In this document: piece after piece, positions 42,003 through 51,269 of the stretch | How the letters are laid out: every line of letters starts with the position of its first letter | Position numbering within the stretch: the stretch's first letter is position 1 | DNA from: JABSSA01 sp039975755 | GTDB lineage: Bacteria > Pseudomonadota > Alphaproteobacteria > Rhodobacterales > Rhodobacteraceae | DNA length: 64,000 bases | Assembly: GCA_039975755.1 (NCBI GenBank) | Contig: JBDWGM010000083.1 | Span: forward strand, 62,001-126,000 | Direction: 5' to 3' | The notes under the pieces: model-generated | What the model saw: only the letters and a program-made list of their open reading frames with translations | The model's database searches: none | What the model was told of the DNA's origin: nothing | Made by a program: the position numbers and the translations under genes

Positions 42003-43826
42003 ATGTGTGGAATTGTAGGCGTTCTGGGCAGCCACGAAGCAGCCCCACTATTGGTCGACGCGCTAAGGCGGCTTGAATATCGCGGATATGACAGCGCTGG
42101 AATTGCAACGGTTAACGAAGGCAAGCTTGAACGGCGCCGGTCGGTGGGCAAACTGGTCAACCTGTCTGACAAACTTGTACACGAACCTTTGGCTGGTAAA
42201 TCGGGGATCGGGCACACCCGCTGGGCCACCCATGGCGGTCCAACCGTCTTGAACGCGCATCCTCACCAATCTGGTCCGGTCGCGGTCGTCCACAATGGGA
42301 TTGTCGAGAATTTCCGCGAATTGCGCGCTGAATTGGCCGAAAACGGGATAGATTTTGAAACCGAAACTGACACGGAAACTGTCGCGCTTATGGCCCGTCA
42401 TTTGATGGATGACGGCCTGTCTCCAAAAGACGCAGCTTTTGCCACCATCGACAAACTAGAAGGTGCCTTTGCTCTTGCTTTCTTGTTTGAAGGTCACGCT
42501 GATCTGATCGTGGTTGCCCGCAAAGGGTCGCCATTGGCGATCGGGCATGGTGACGGCGAAATGTTTGTCGGTTCAGACGCCATTGCGCTGGCCCCAATGA
42601 CAAACAAAATCACGTATCTCGAAGAAGGTGATCGCGCTGTGATCACACGTGAAGGTGCAGAAATAACCGATGCGGCCGGACGTCTGGTCAATCGCGAAGT
42701 CCACGAAATCCAGCTTGGAAATATGACCGCCGACAAACAGGGGCATAAGCACTTTATGTCCAAAGAGATCACAGAACAGCCCAGCGTTCTGGGACAGGCT
42801 ATTGCAAATTACGTGTCCGACAGCGGTGAAATCACCCTGCCCGACCCAAGCATCAATTTCACCGATTTTGACCGTGTGGTCATGGTCGCCTGTGGCACCG
42901 CTTTTTATGCATGCCTCACCGCCAAATACTGGTTCGAACAATTGGCGCGTATCCCGGTCGAAGTCGATGTTGCTTCGGAATTCCGGTATCGCGAACCTCC
43001 TATCCCGGCCCGCACCCTTGCGATTTTTGTCAGCCAATCCGGCGAAACAGCCGATACATTGGCCGCCCTGCGCTACATGCAAGGCAAGGCCGACAAGATC
43101 GTCTCAATCGTCAATGTCCCCGAAAGCTCGATCGCACGCGAAAGCGATCTGGCCTTGCCGATCTATGCTGGTGTCGAAGTTGGCGTCGCATCGACCAAAG
43201 CGTTCACATGCCAATTGACGGTTCTGCTTGCGCTGGTGCTCGAGGCGGCCAAAACCCGCGGTGAAGTGTCATCGCAAGACTTAGAAGACCACATTGCCTC
43301 TTTGCGCAGTGTCCCAAGCCTGATCACGCAGTCCATTTCGCAAAACGACGTCATCTTGCAAGCCGCCCGCGATCTGGCCGAAGATGCGCGTGACGCTCTG
43401 TTCTTGGGGCGTGGCCAAATGTTCCCTCTGGCTTTGGAAGGCGCGCTGAAGCTCAAGGAAATCAGCTATATACATGCAGAAGCCTATGCCTCTGGCGAAT
43501 TGAAACATGGTCCCATCGCTTTGATCGATCAGAACATGCCTGTTATCGTCATGGCGCCGCGTGATGCGCTGTTCGACAAGACCGTATCGAACATGCAAGA
43601 AGTCATGGCCCGCAAAGGCAAAGTCTTACTGATTTCCGATGCCGAAGGTCTGGACGAAGCCCGCGATGGGATTTGGGCGGAAATCGAAATGCCAAGATGC
43701 CCTGATATCGTCGCGCCCATCGTTTACGCTGTGCCGGCGCAGCTGCTGGCCTATCATACGGCGGTGGCCAAAGGCACAGATGTGGATCAACCGCGCAATC
43801 TGGCAAAATCGGTGACCGTGGAATAA
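42003..43826 (+). CDS. glmS: Glutamine--fructose-6-phosphate aminotransferase (isomerising)
   Basis: Converts fructose 6-phosphate and glutamine to glucosamine 6-phosphate. The 607-residue product starts MCGIVGVLG, with Cys2 as the N-terminal nucleophile after Met removal, and has GHTRWATHGGPT near residue 72 and HNGIVENF. Two SIS domains follow: VACGTAFYACLTAKYWFEQL near residue 296, SQSGETADTLAALR near residue 342, and the end block DQPRNLAKSVTVE with the C-terminal catalytic tail. GGAG precedes the ATG by eight bases, inside the end of glmU. No glmS ribozyme is visible. Confidence 0.98.
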   Translation: MCGIVGVLGSHEAAPLLVDALRRLEYRGYDSAGIATVNEGKLERRRSVGKLVNLSDKLVHEPLAGKSGIGHTRWATHGGPTVLNAHPHQSGPVAVVHNGIVENFRELRAELAENGIDFETETDTETVALMARHLMDDGLSPKDAAFATIDKLEGAFALAFLFEGHADLIVVARKGSPLAIGHGDGEMFVGSDAIALAPMTNKITYLEEGDRAVITREGAEITDAAGRLVNREVHEIQLGNMTADKQGHKHFMSKEITEQPSVLGQAIANYVSDSGEITLPDPSINFTDFDRVVMVACGTAFYACLTAKYWFEQLARIPVEVDVASEFRYREPPIPARTLAIFVSQSGETADTLAALRYMQGKADKIVSIVNVPESSIARESDLALPIYAGVEVGVASTKAFTCQLTVLLALVLEAAKTRGEVSSQDLEDHIASLRSVPSLITQSISQNDVILQAARDLAEDARDALFLGRGQMFPLALEGALKLKEISYIHAEAYASGELKHGPIALIDQNMPVIVMAPRDALFDKTVSNMQEVMARKGKVLLISDAEGLDEARDGIWAEIEMPRCPDIVAPIVYAVPAQLLAYHTAVAKGTDVDQPRNLAKSVTVE

Positions 43827-43835
43827 GAACGTCAT

Positions 43836-44387
43836 ATGGCAAAGCAATTCCCGTCTCTCAGCGATGATTTCCAAAACTTCATCGCGGCCCAACCTATGTT
43901 TTTCGTGGCCACTGCGGCTGCAGATGGCCGCGTAAACATGTCCCCAAAAGGCATGGACAGTTTGCGTGTCCTCGGGCCGAACAAGATCATCTGGCGCAAC
44001 CTCACGGGCTCGGGCAACGAAACCGCCGGACATTTGCGTCAGGTCAATCGCATGACATTGATGTGGTGTGGATTTGAAAAACGCCCCTTGATACTAAGGG
44101 CTTACGGAACAGCGGACACTTTGCATATCGATCACGCAGACTTTGCAAAGTACAATGATCTGTTCCCAGACGATATCGGCGCACGGCAAATCTATGACGT
44201 GACAATCGATCTGGTCCAAAGCTCTTGTGGTTACGCTGTGCCGTTCATGGAACACCAAGGCGAACGCCCAACTTTGAAAGAATGGACCAAAGACAAAGGC
44301 ACAGCCGGGATACATGATTATTGGACCACCAAAAATCAGACCACATTGGACGGCGCCCCGACATACACGCCGATGCCAAACGCATGA
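43836..44387 (+). CDS. Pyridoxamine 5'-phosphate oxidase-like FMN-binding split-barrel protein
   Basis: The 183-residue product begins with the split-barrel block FIAAQPMFFVATAAADGRVNMSP (abridged) near residue 13, then KGMDSLRVLGPNKIIWRNLTGSGNET near residue 37, where the N and T may contact flavin phosphate, and LMWCGFEKRPLILRAYGTA. The family includes flavin reductases and F420- or heme-related proteins; the specific activity is unknown. It is nine bases after glmS, so it may share its transcript, and its TGA overlaps the start of the next gene as ATGA. Confidence 0.82.
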   Translation: MAKQFPSLSDDFQNFIAAQPMFFVATAAADGRVNMSPKGMDSLRVLGPNKIIWRNLTGSGNETAGHLRQVNRMTLMWCGFEKRPLILRAYGTADTLHIDHADFAKYNDLFPDDIGARQIYDVTIDLVQSSCGYAVPFMEHQGERPTLKEWTKDKGTAGIHDYWTTKNQTTLDGAPTYTPMPNA

Positions 44388-45064
44388 CGCTTGACGAAGC
44401 CCTCGACCAAATTCGCGCACATGCCGATGAAACCCGCGCCAGCGGCGCAGCCAAGTACCATAAATCCAAACGTCTGCATCTGGGCACGCCCAATCCGGTG
44501 CTGAACGATCTCACCAAATCGTGGCGACAAACTCTGGATTTGCCCGCACGCCTTGATCTTGCACACGCATTGTGGGGCACGGATATCTTTGAGGCCCGCC
44601 TCGCCGCCGCCAAGCTCCTGACCCAAGCCAGATTGCGCCCCGATGACACCGGCGCATGGGTCCTGATCCAAAGCTGGGTGCCCGACTTTGACAGTTGGGC
44701 CATTGCCGATCATGCCTGCATGGCAGGGCAACGACGCCTGATCGCCGACCCATCCCGCGTCGACACAGTCGAAACCTGGGCCAACGCGCCCCATATGTGG
44801 ACTCGTCGCGCGGCTTTTGTGATCACATTGCCCTGGACCAAACAAAACCACCCGACTCCAGAGGATCTCGCAATCCGCGACCGCGTCCTTGGATGGGCGG
44901 CAGCACAAGTGGAAGACCAAGATTGGTTCATCCAAAAAGCCATCGCATGGTGGTTGCGTGATCTGTCCAAACACGACCCAGACCGCGTGCGCGCATTCAT
45001 AGATGCACATGGATCGGCGATGAAACCCTTCGCCCGCAAAGAGGCTTTGCGCCAGCTCAAATGA
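44384..45064 (+). CDS. DNA alkylation repair (AlkD-like HEAT repeat) protein
   Basis: AlkD-like glycosylases remove alkylated bases from DNA. The product of 226 residues has the HEAT-like pattern of short helix pairs: LDLAHALWGTDIFEARLAAAKLL near residue 58 (abridged), WVPDFDSWAIADHACMAGQR near residue 105, WTRRAAFVITLPWTK near residue 138, and the end WFIQKAIAWWLRDLSKHDPD. That last block resembles the conserved 'qKai.W.Lre' motif of AlkD/YjgA. The ATG at 44384 overlaps the preceding stop (ATGA); an earlier frame start at 44321 lies inside the upstream gene. The link to the flavoprotein is only positional. Confidence 0.8.
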   Translation: MTLDEALDQIRAHADETRASGAAKYHKSKRLHLGTPNPVLNDLTKSWRQTLDLPARLDLAHALWGTDIFEARLAAAKLLTQARLRPDDTGAWVLIQSWVPDFDSWAIADHACMAGQRRLIADPSRVDTVETWANAPHMWTRRAAFVITLPWTKQNHPTPEDLAIRDRVLGWAAAQVEDQDWFIQKAIAWWLRDLSKHDPDRVRAFIDAHGSAMKPFARKEALRQLK

Positions 45065-45070
45065 TCACAC

Positions 45071-45121
45071 CGCTCAAGGACGGGGTTCGGGGACGCCCCC
45101 GAGGCCTGCGTGGCCTGAGCG
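45071..45121. other. Structured convergent intergenic element (three-way-junction-like), possible terminator
   Basis: An outer stem CGCTCA/TGAGCG (45071-45076 with 45116-45121) encloses two hairpins: TCGGGG/CCCCGA (45087-45092 with 45097-45102) and AGGCC/GGCCT (45102-45106 with 45112-45116, sharing one base with the first). It lies between convergent genes. No T-run follows directly, though a short hairpin and TTCCTTTT follow at about 45136-45155. It may be a bidirectional end of transcription or part of a repeat family. Confidence 0.45.
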
Positions 45122-45169
45122 CAATATATCTAATGCGCCGCAGGCGTTCCTTTTACGTCAACCCCTAGA

Positions 45170-46333
45170 TCAGGCGGCAGGCATCCGCTGTTCTACAATT
45201 TCGGCCCACCACGAACATCCCGCAGGAATAGCCTCGTCGTTGAAATTGTATTTGGGGTGATGCACCATAGCCGTGTCGCCATTGCCCACCAGAATATACG
45301 CGCCGGGCCGCTCTTCGAGCATAAAGGCGAAATCTTCGCCGCCCATAACCAATGGCGCCTCGTCGCATTGCCCGGTGATCGACCGCGCAACATCTGCTGC
45401 GAAATCCGTCTGGACCTCATGATTGACCATCACCGGATAATTGCGATCGTAATCCACAACCGCCTTGCCGCCAAATGTGGTCGCAATGCCCTCGCAAATT
45501 TCGTGAACCCGCTTTTCGGCCAAATCACGCATCTCATTTGACATGGTGCGCACTGTCCCCATCAGCTTCACCGTCTGCGGGATCACATTGAACGCCTTGG
45601 ACGACGTTTCCACCGATGTGATCGACACAACCACATTGGCAATCGGATCAACATTACGGCTGACGATGGATTGCAAAGCGGTAATAGCTTGCGCCGTCAT
45701 CAATGTCGTATCGATCGTCTCATGCGGCTTGGCCGCGTGGCCACCCAAACCTTCAAACTCGATCTGCAACAAATCTGTCGCTGCGAAAAACGCCCCCGGA
45801 CGGATTGCAAATTCACCCACTGGTCGTCCCGGCCAATTGTGCATGCCGTAGACTTCTTGAATGTTCCAACGCTCCATCATGCCGTCTTCACACATTTCGC
45901 GTCCACCACCGCCGCCTTCTTCGGCGGGTTGGAAAATGACCACGACGGTGCCGTCAAAATTGCGCGTTTCGCTCAGGTATTTGGCAGCGCCCAACAGCAT
46001 CGCAGTATGCCCGTCATGCCCACAGGCATGCATCGCGCCCGGCGTTTTGGACGCATACTCCACACCTGTTTCTTCAAGGATCGGCAACGCATCCATGTCT
46101 GCACGCAACCCAATGACCTTGCCCGACCCGGTTTCGCGTCCTTTGATCACACCAACAACGCCCGTGCGGCCAATACCTTCGACCACCTCTTCACATCCAA
46201 AAGCGCGCAATTTTTCCGCAACAATCGCGGATGTGCGATGCGTTTCAAAAAGTATCTCGGGATTCTCATGTAAATCCCGGCGCCACTCCGTGATTTCGTT
46301 GTGCAATTCAGCAAACCGATTCTTGACCGCCAT
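45170..46333 (-). CDS. M20 family amidohydrolase (HipO/aminoacylase type)
   Basis: A zinc-dependent amidase that releases acyl groups from amino acids. The 387-residue product has the metal-site motif AMHACGHDGHTAMLLGAAKYL near residue 100, PAEEGGGGGREMCEDG near residue 136, YGMHNWPGRPVGEFAIRPG near residue 160, and GGEDFAFMLEERPG near residue 332. The start has GGAGG nine bases upstream. The group includes hippurate hydrolase, indole-acetyl-amino-acid hydrolase and N-acyl-amino acid amidohydrolases. It lies next to the DadA-like and ABC transporter genes and points the same way, so it may belong to the same pathway but has its own 168-base leader. Confidence 0.9.
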   Translation of the reverse strand: MAVKNRFAELHNEITEWRRDLHENPEILFETHRTSAIVAEKLRAFGCEEVVEGIGRTGVVGVIKGRETGSGKVIGLRADMDALPILEETGVEYASKTPGAMHACGHDGHTAMLLGAAKYLSETRNFDGTVVVIFQPAEEGGGGGREMCEDGMMERWNIQEVYGMHNWPGRPVGEFAIRPGAFFAATDLLQIEFEGLGGHAAKPHETIDTTLMTAQAITALQSIVSRNVDPIANVVVSITSVETSSKAFNVIPQTVKLMGTVRTMSNEMRDLAEKRVHEICEGIATTFGGKAVVDYDRNYPVMVNHEVQTDFAADVARSITGQCDEAPLVMGGEDFAFMLEERPGAYILVGNGDTAMVHHPKYNFNDEAIPAGCSWWAEIVEQRMPAA

Positions 46334-46501
46334 TCGAGCGTGCCTCCATTAAAAATAAGGACCGCGACGCGCTTGAATACACCAAAGACATGTCGCGATT
46401 TAAAGGGGAACGTAGCGCATAGAAAAGCAATTGAAATGGCAAATCGATAAGACCAGTTGATCAAATTAAACGAACGGACCAATCGCCTCTAAATCCGTCA
46501 C

Positions 46502-47878
46502 CTAAAGCGCAGGACCCAGATCCATCGGGCTGCCATCTGCAAATCGATCGAACCGAAACCGGCCCAAGTCATGCCCGGGCGCTTCGCCCATCACCAATCG
46601 GGCCAAGACGCGCCCGACCCCCGGCCCGATTCCAAACCCATGTCCAGAAAGCCCCGTGCCCAACGTCAATCCCGGTAAGGCCCGCACACGATCAATCACC
46701 GGCACAATGTCAGGCATCGTGTCAATCATCCCGGCCCAAGTCGTTCGCAATTGAACCGGGCCCAAATGCGGAAAGACCCGCGCAAGTGCCTGCGAAATGC
46801 GAGTTACATTCGCAGCATTTTGCGCCGGATTCAGAACGCGCATATTTTCGAACGGGCTGGTTTGATCTTCGTCCCAGCGGCGCGGGGTGCCCCATGCATC
46901 AGGATATCCACACGGCGCAGCCGGCAAAATCCGCGTTCCAAATGGATCATGGCGCAGCTGAGTAAGGAACGACGGCAGCGCCTTGATCGCATGCGGGCCG
47001 ACAAACAGCTCGTGCAACCCGCCTGCTGACAACGACAAACCGCCATCGAGACGGGGACGAAAGCTCAGCTCGCCCTCGGACGCCGCCGCATTAAAGCTGG
47101 CAGGCACACGTGTCGTCGCCGCAACGGTCGAACGCACAGACAGCTGAGGCAGAAAAACCCCGTGTCGCGCCAAAAACAATGCGGACCACGCGCCCCCGGC
47201 CAAAACAATTTCAGACGCCCGAACGTGCCCTTTTTCAGTGTGCACACCGACAACTTGGCCCGCGGCCACATCAAGGCTGCGCACGGCGCAATCCTCGACC
47301 AGACGAACGCCGTCCCGCTTGGCAATGCCAGCCAACGCAGATGTCGCCAACCACGGTTCCGCCCGCATATCAGACGGTGTATAAAGCGCCCCGGCCACAG
47401 ATCCGCTCAGACCCGGCAACAATCCATAGGTTTGCGAGACATCCAACATTCGCGTGTCGATGCCATGTACATCCGCATAGGTCATCCATTTCGAGAATTT
47501 TTCAAGCTTGGCTTGCGTGCGCGCAACATAGGCGACACCGCCCTTAACCAGACCAAAATCCTCATTGGTCTGTGTCGCCAATTCTTGCCACAGATGATTG
47601 GAGTCAATCATGATCGGCAATTCGTCTGGATCGCGCCCCTGTTGACGAATCCACCCCCAATTCCGGCTGGATTGTTCCCCCGCGATCCGGCCCTTTTCCA
47701 GCAATAGAACCTGCACCCCTTCTCGGGCCAGAAACAAAGCAGTGCAAACGCCAATAATCCCACCACCGATCACGACGACATCCGCCTTTTCAGGCAGAGG
47801 CTCGGACCATCGAACAGGGGTCATTTCGGATATCGGAAACGTCATAGGCGACGTCTTATGACGCGTGTTCCATAACAT
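46502..47878 (-). CDS. FAD-dependent oxidoreductase of the DadA/glycine oxidase group
   Basis: The 458-residue product has the Rossmann dinucleotide motif ADVVVIGGGIIGVCTALFLA near residue 32, followed by LLEKGRIAGEQSSRNWGWIR (the motif linking FAD pyrophosphate and substrate) near residue 58, and the C-terminal FAD end GTGLSGHGFGIGPGVGRVLA near residue 415. It may oxidise a secondary amine or D-amino acid. The start may be the ATG at 47845, which would remove 11 residues (MLWNTRHKTSP); neither has a strong ribosome binding site. It is read 36 bases after the ArgE-like gene, so the two probably form one transcript. Confidence 0.88.
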   Translation of the reverse strand: MLWNTRHKTSPMTFPISEMTPVRWSEPLPEKADVVVIGGGIIGVCTALFLAREGVQVLLLEKGRIAGEQSSRNWGWIRQQGRDPDELPIMIDSNHLWQELATQTNEDFGLVKGGVAYVARTQAKLEKFSKWMTYADVHGIDTRMLDVSQTYGLLPGLSGSVAGALYTPSDMRAEPWLATSALAGIAKRDGVRLVEDCAVRSLDVAAGQVVGVHTEKGHVRASEIVLAGGAWSALFLARHGVFLPQLSVRSTVAATTRVPASFNAAASEGELSFRPRLDGGLSLSAGGLHELFVGPHAIKALPSFLTQLRHDPFGTRILPAAPCGYPDAWGTPRRWDEDQTSPFENMRVLNPAQNAANVTRISQALARVFPHLGPVQLRTTWAGMIDTMPDIVPVIDRVRALPGLTLGTGLSGHGFGIGPGVGRVLARLVMGEAPGHDLGRFRFDRFADGSPMDLGPAL

Positions 47879-47914
47879 TCAAGCAGGTTCACCAAGAACG
47901 TGCAGAAAGAGTCG

Positions 47915-49078
47915 CTACGTCAGCGTATCGATCAACTTGATCATGAATTCATGCCCCGCATTGAACTGTTCCACGGTGATGAATTCATTGGGCTGATGCG
48001 CCTGCGCGATGTCTCCCGGACCACAGACAACCGCCGAATACCCTGCCGCCTGAAACTGACCTGCTTCGGTTCCGTAACTCACCACATGGGTTCCGTTGTC
48101 CCCCGTCAATGCGCGCACCAAAGTTTCCGCCGCCCCTTCGGTTTCGGGCCTCAATGGTGGCACATCATAATGCGGGGTTAGGCGGATTTCGGTGTCGGGG
48201 TGTACGGCTTGCATTGCCGCCTGCACCTCGGCAACCTTGTCCAACCAAAGTCGTTCCAAAACCGCAAGATCGTCGCCGGGCACGACGCGATACCCCATGA
48301 CAAACGTACAATCCTTGGCCGTGATATTGTTAGCCGTTCCACCTTGGATCGTGCCCACATGCCACGTGGTATAAGGCGGATCAAACATCGCCGCGACGCC
48401 TTGCGGTTCAGCGGCTGCGGCGGCTTCGTTTACTTCATTTGACCATTGTATCAGGCGCGCAGCTTCGTGGATGGCGCTGACACCTTGATAGGCAATGGAC
48501 GAATGCACTTCGAATCCAATGACATGGGTGTGAAACCCAACGCCGCCTTTATGTCCGGTCACCGCTTTCATCATCGATGGCTCACCGACAATCACGGCTG
48601 CCCCTTTGGGCAACACCGGCTGCATCGCCTCGATCATCGGCGGCGCTCCGGTGCAACCAATTTCTTCGTCAAAGCTGAGGGCCAATTGCAACGGTTTGGC
48701 CACGCCGCGCTTATGCGCTTCGACCAGCGCCCAGATGGCCAGCGCATCGAAGCCTTTCATATCAGTGCTGCCACGCCCGAACAATTTGCCGTCGCGTTCG
48801 ACCAATTCAAATGGATCGCTGTCCCAAGGTTGCCCATCCACCGGAACCACATCCGTGTGACCAGACAAAACGATGGCGCCTTCTTCCCACGGTCCGACAT
48901 GCGCAAATAACGCAGCCTTATGCGGTTGATCAGGATCAGGCCAGCGATGTGACGTGATGCCATGTTCCCCAAGATAGGTTTCCACCCACTCGATCAAAGG
49001 CAGATTTGTATCCCGGCTTACCGTTGGAAAAGACACCAGTTTCGCAAGGATGTCGCGCGGCGCAAGAGGATCAGCCAT
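47915..49078 (-). CDS. ArgE/DapE-type M20 deacylase linked to a peptide ABC transporter
   Basis: The product of 387 residues matches ArgE: IVLSGHTDVVPVDGQPWDSDP near residue 69 (abridged) with the metal-binding HTD, GRGSTDMKGFDALAIWAL near residue 100, and SFDEEIGCTGAPPMIEAM near residue 130 with the catalytic EE. The ATG at 49078 overlaps the TGA of the ABC ATPase gene by one base. Sequence alone would call it acetylornithine deacetylase. Since it is coupled to a transporter and not to arginine genes, hydrolysis of an imported N-acyl amino acid or peptide is equally likely, so I give no symbol. Confidence 0.85.
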   Translation of the reverse strand: MADPLAPRDILAKLVSFPTVSRDTNLPLIEWVETYLGEHGITSHRWPDPDQPHKAALFAHVGPWEEGAIVLSGHTDVVPVDGQPWDSDPFELVERDGKLFGRGSTDMKGFDALAIWALVEAHKRGVAKPLQLALSFDEEIGCTGAPPMIEAMQPVLPKGAAVIVGEPSMMKAVTGHKGGVGFHTHVIGFEVHSSIAYQGVSAIHEAARLIQWSNEVNEAAAAAEPQGVAAMFDPPYTTWHVGTIQGGTANNITAKDCTFVMGYRVVPGDDLAVLERLWLDKVAEVQAAMQAVHPDTEIRLTPHYDVPPLRPETEGAAETLVRALTGDNGTHVVSYGTEAGQFQAAGYSAVVCGPGDIAQAHQPNEFITVEQFNAGHEFMIKLIDTLT

Positions 49079-50904
49079 CAATATCCACTATCCGTTGTCA
49101 AAACGAAATGGCCCGGCTCTATCTCGAAATACTCGGAAGGTGCCGCTTCGTAATCAATTGGATGAATCGGAGACGGGATCGGTTTGAAATTCAAATCCCG
49201 TTCATCCTTACGTTTGCGCGGATCGGCAATGGGAACCGCCGACATCAACGCTTGAGTATATGCATGTTGCGGGTTTTCAAACACGCGGGCGCGTGGGCCC
49301 ATTTCGACAATTCGCCCCAGATACATCACGCCGACATAATGGCTGACGCGTTCCACAACGGCCATATCGTGGCTGATGAACAAAAACGACAAACCCAGTT
49401 CGGCTTGCAATTCCATCATCAGATTCAAAACTTGCGCCTGCACCGACACATCCAACGCCGACACGGCCTCATCCGCGATGATCAGCTTTGGGTTCAAAGC
49501 CAAAGCACGCGCAATCGCCACCCGTTGACGTTGCCCACCTGACAGCTCGTGCGGAAAACGCCGCATGAAACTGCGTGGCAATTCCACGCGGTCAAACAAC
49601 ATCTCGACCCGGTTTGTGATGTCCGCCCCTTTTAGCGTGCCAAAATTATGGATCGGCTCCGCCACTTGATCGGACAAAATCATTTGCGGATTAAGCGACG
49701 CAAACGGATCTTGAAAGATCATTTGCATATCGCGCCGCGCGTCGCGCAGCTGCTTTTGCTCCAAGGCCATAATGTCCGTACCACCAACATCAATTTCCCC
49801 CGACATCGGTTCAATCAAACGCAGGATCGACCGCCCAGCCGTCGATTTGCCACAGCCGGATTCGCCAACAAGACTTAGGGTTTGTCCTTTGTTGATACTG
49901 AAAGACAGATCTTCGACGGCATGAACGTTCGCAACGGTACGGCGAAAGAACCCGCCCTTAACCGGGAACCGCGTGATCAGGTTTTTCACCGTCAGCAAAC
50001 GTTCTTCTGTGCCCGTGATCGGCGTGATCTCTTTCTGATCGCTGCCCAACAGCTTCATTGGTTCGGGGTATGTCTTGCCGTTCATTTCACCCAGCTTTGG
50101 CACGGCGGCCAACAACGCTTTGGTATAGGGATGTTGCGGGTTTTCAAAAATCTCTTCGACAGAACCTTCTTCGACTTTGTTGCCACGGAACATAACAACC
50201 ACACGGTCCGCCATTTGCGCGACCACCGCCATGTCATGGGTGATAAACATCACGGCTGTGCCAGTTTCCCGTTTCAACCGATCCATCAGCGCAAGAATTT
50301 CAGCCTGAATAGTCACATCCAACGCTGTCGTCGGTTCATCGGCAATCAACAAACGTGGTTCGCAAGCCAAGGCCATTGCAATCACCACACGTTGACGCAT
50401 ACCGCCTGACAACTCATGTGGATATTGCTTAAGACGTTGTTCCGGCTCGGGAATACGCACCTGCCTTAGCAATTCCACCGCCCGTTCTTCGGCTTGTGAC
50501 TTGCTCATACCTTTGTGCAACCGCAACCCTTCGGTCAACTGGCGCCCCACCGTGAACACAGGGTTCAGCGCCGTCATCGGCTCTTGAAAGATCATCCCGA
50601 TCTCATTGCCACGGATCGTGCGCATCAATTCTTGCCCTGCATCGGACAGATCAAGATCTTCGCCATTGCTACGATTAAAAATGAGGCGGCCATCTGCAAT
50701 TTCGCCGCCACCAAATTCAACAAGCCGCATCAAAGACAGGGACGAGACCGATTTACCCGACCCCGATTCGCCGACAACACAGACCGTTTCGCCCGGATTT
50801 ATCGAAAACGACACGTCCTCAACCCCGACGACAGGACCATCTTTTGTTTGGAATTCAACCCGAAGGCCCTGAATATCGGCAATTGGCTTTTGCGTATCGA
50901 GCAT
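49078..50904 (-). CDS. Peptide-type ABC transporter, fused double ATPase (DppD-DppF type)
   Basis: Two complete ATPase domains in 608 residues. Domain 1 has VVGESGSGKSVSSLSL near residue 40, the signature LSGGMRQRV near residue 165, and LIADEPTTALDV. Domain 2 has LVGESGCGKSTAGRSI near residue 350, LSGGQRQRVAIARALA, and IIADEAVSALDV with glutamate then alanine after the Walker B aspartate. Each domain ends with the oligopeptide/dipeptide-type ending (ENPQHPYTKAL and ENPQHAYTQAL). It serves the permeases and binding protein encoded divergently 365 bases away. AGGA lies six bases before the ATG. Confidence 0.96.
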   Translation of the reverse strand: MLDTQKPIADIQGLRVEFQTKDGPVVGVEDVSFSINPGETVCVVGESGSGKSVSSLSLMRLVEFGGGEIADGRLIFNRSNGEDLDLSDAGQELMRTIRGNEIGMIFQEPMTALNPVFTVGRQLTEGLRLHKGMSKSQAEERAVELLRQVRIPEPEQRLKQYPHELSGGMRQRVVIAMALACEPRLLIADEPTTALDVTIQAEILALMDRLKRETGTAVMFITHDMAVVAQMADRVVVMFRGNKVEEGSVEEIFENPQHPYTKALLAAVPKLGEMNGKTYPEPMKLLGSDQKEITPITGTEERLLTVKNLITRFPVKGGFFRRTVANVHAVEDLSFSINKGQTLSLVGESGCGKSTAGRSILRLIEPMSGEIDVGGTDIMALEQKQLRDARRDMQMIFQDPFASLNPQMILSDQVAEPIHNFGTLKGADITNRVEMLFDRVELPRSFMRRFPHELSGGQRQRVAIARALALNPKLIIADEAVSALDVSVQAQVLNLMMELQAELGLSFLFISHDMAVVERVSHYVGVMYLGRIVEMGPRARVFENPQHAYTQALMSAVPIADPRKRKDERDLNFKPIPSPIHPIDYEAAPSEYFEIEPGHFVLTTDSGY

Positions 50905-51269
50905 TTTTGTTCCTGACCGGATTTTTTAAAACGCTAAGCGCCGGCCGGTGCCAGTGTCAAACAGATGATGTGTTAAAAAGCAGTCAGGGCAGTACGGGAT
51001 CACGAGTGTGGACCTGCCAACTCAATACGCAAAAACCACCATAGGTAGCATTGTCGGGTCGCTGTCTGGAATTCATTTTCATGCAGCGCTTGCATTTTTC
51101 TGAAAAGGTGTTTCGATAGCCGCATTCGCGTGGTGGGGATCGACAAATATCCGGGGCTGAACAAAGAACCGGTTTCGAACAGCTTTCTTCATTCGCGCAA
51201 TCACCTGTGACGTCTCACCAAGAAATGGACGCACATTTGACGCAAAACGTGTCCAACACGGAGTATGAC
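50905..51269. other. Divergent intergenic region of the peptide ABC transporter locus
   Basis: No gene is visible. It separates the ATPase gene (minus) from the binding-protein gene (plus) and should hold two promoters. A palindrome ATGCAGCGCTTGCAT (5-bp arms, 51081-51095) is the best operator candidate. I could not pick a convincing -35/-10 pair. Confidence 0.5.

Noticed and set aside
42003..42100. glmS ribozyme
   Set aside because: glmS starts one base after glmU, so there is no leader to hold a ribozyme.
50844..51044. Plus-strand 66-codon ORF at the start of the ABC divergent region
   Set aside because: It begins inside the ATPase gene on the other strand and has no translation signals.
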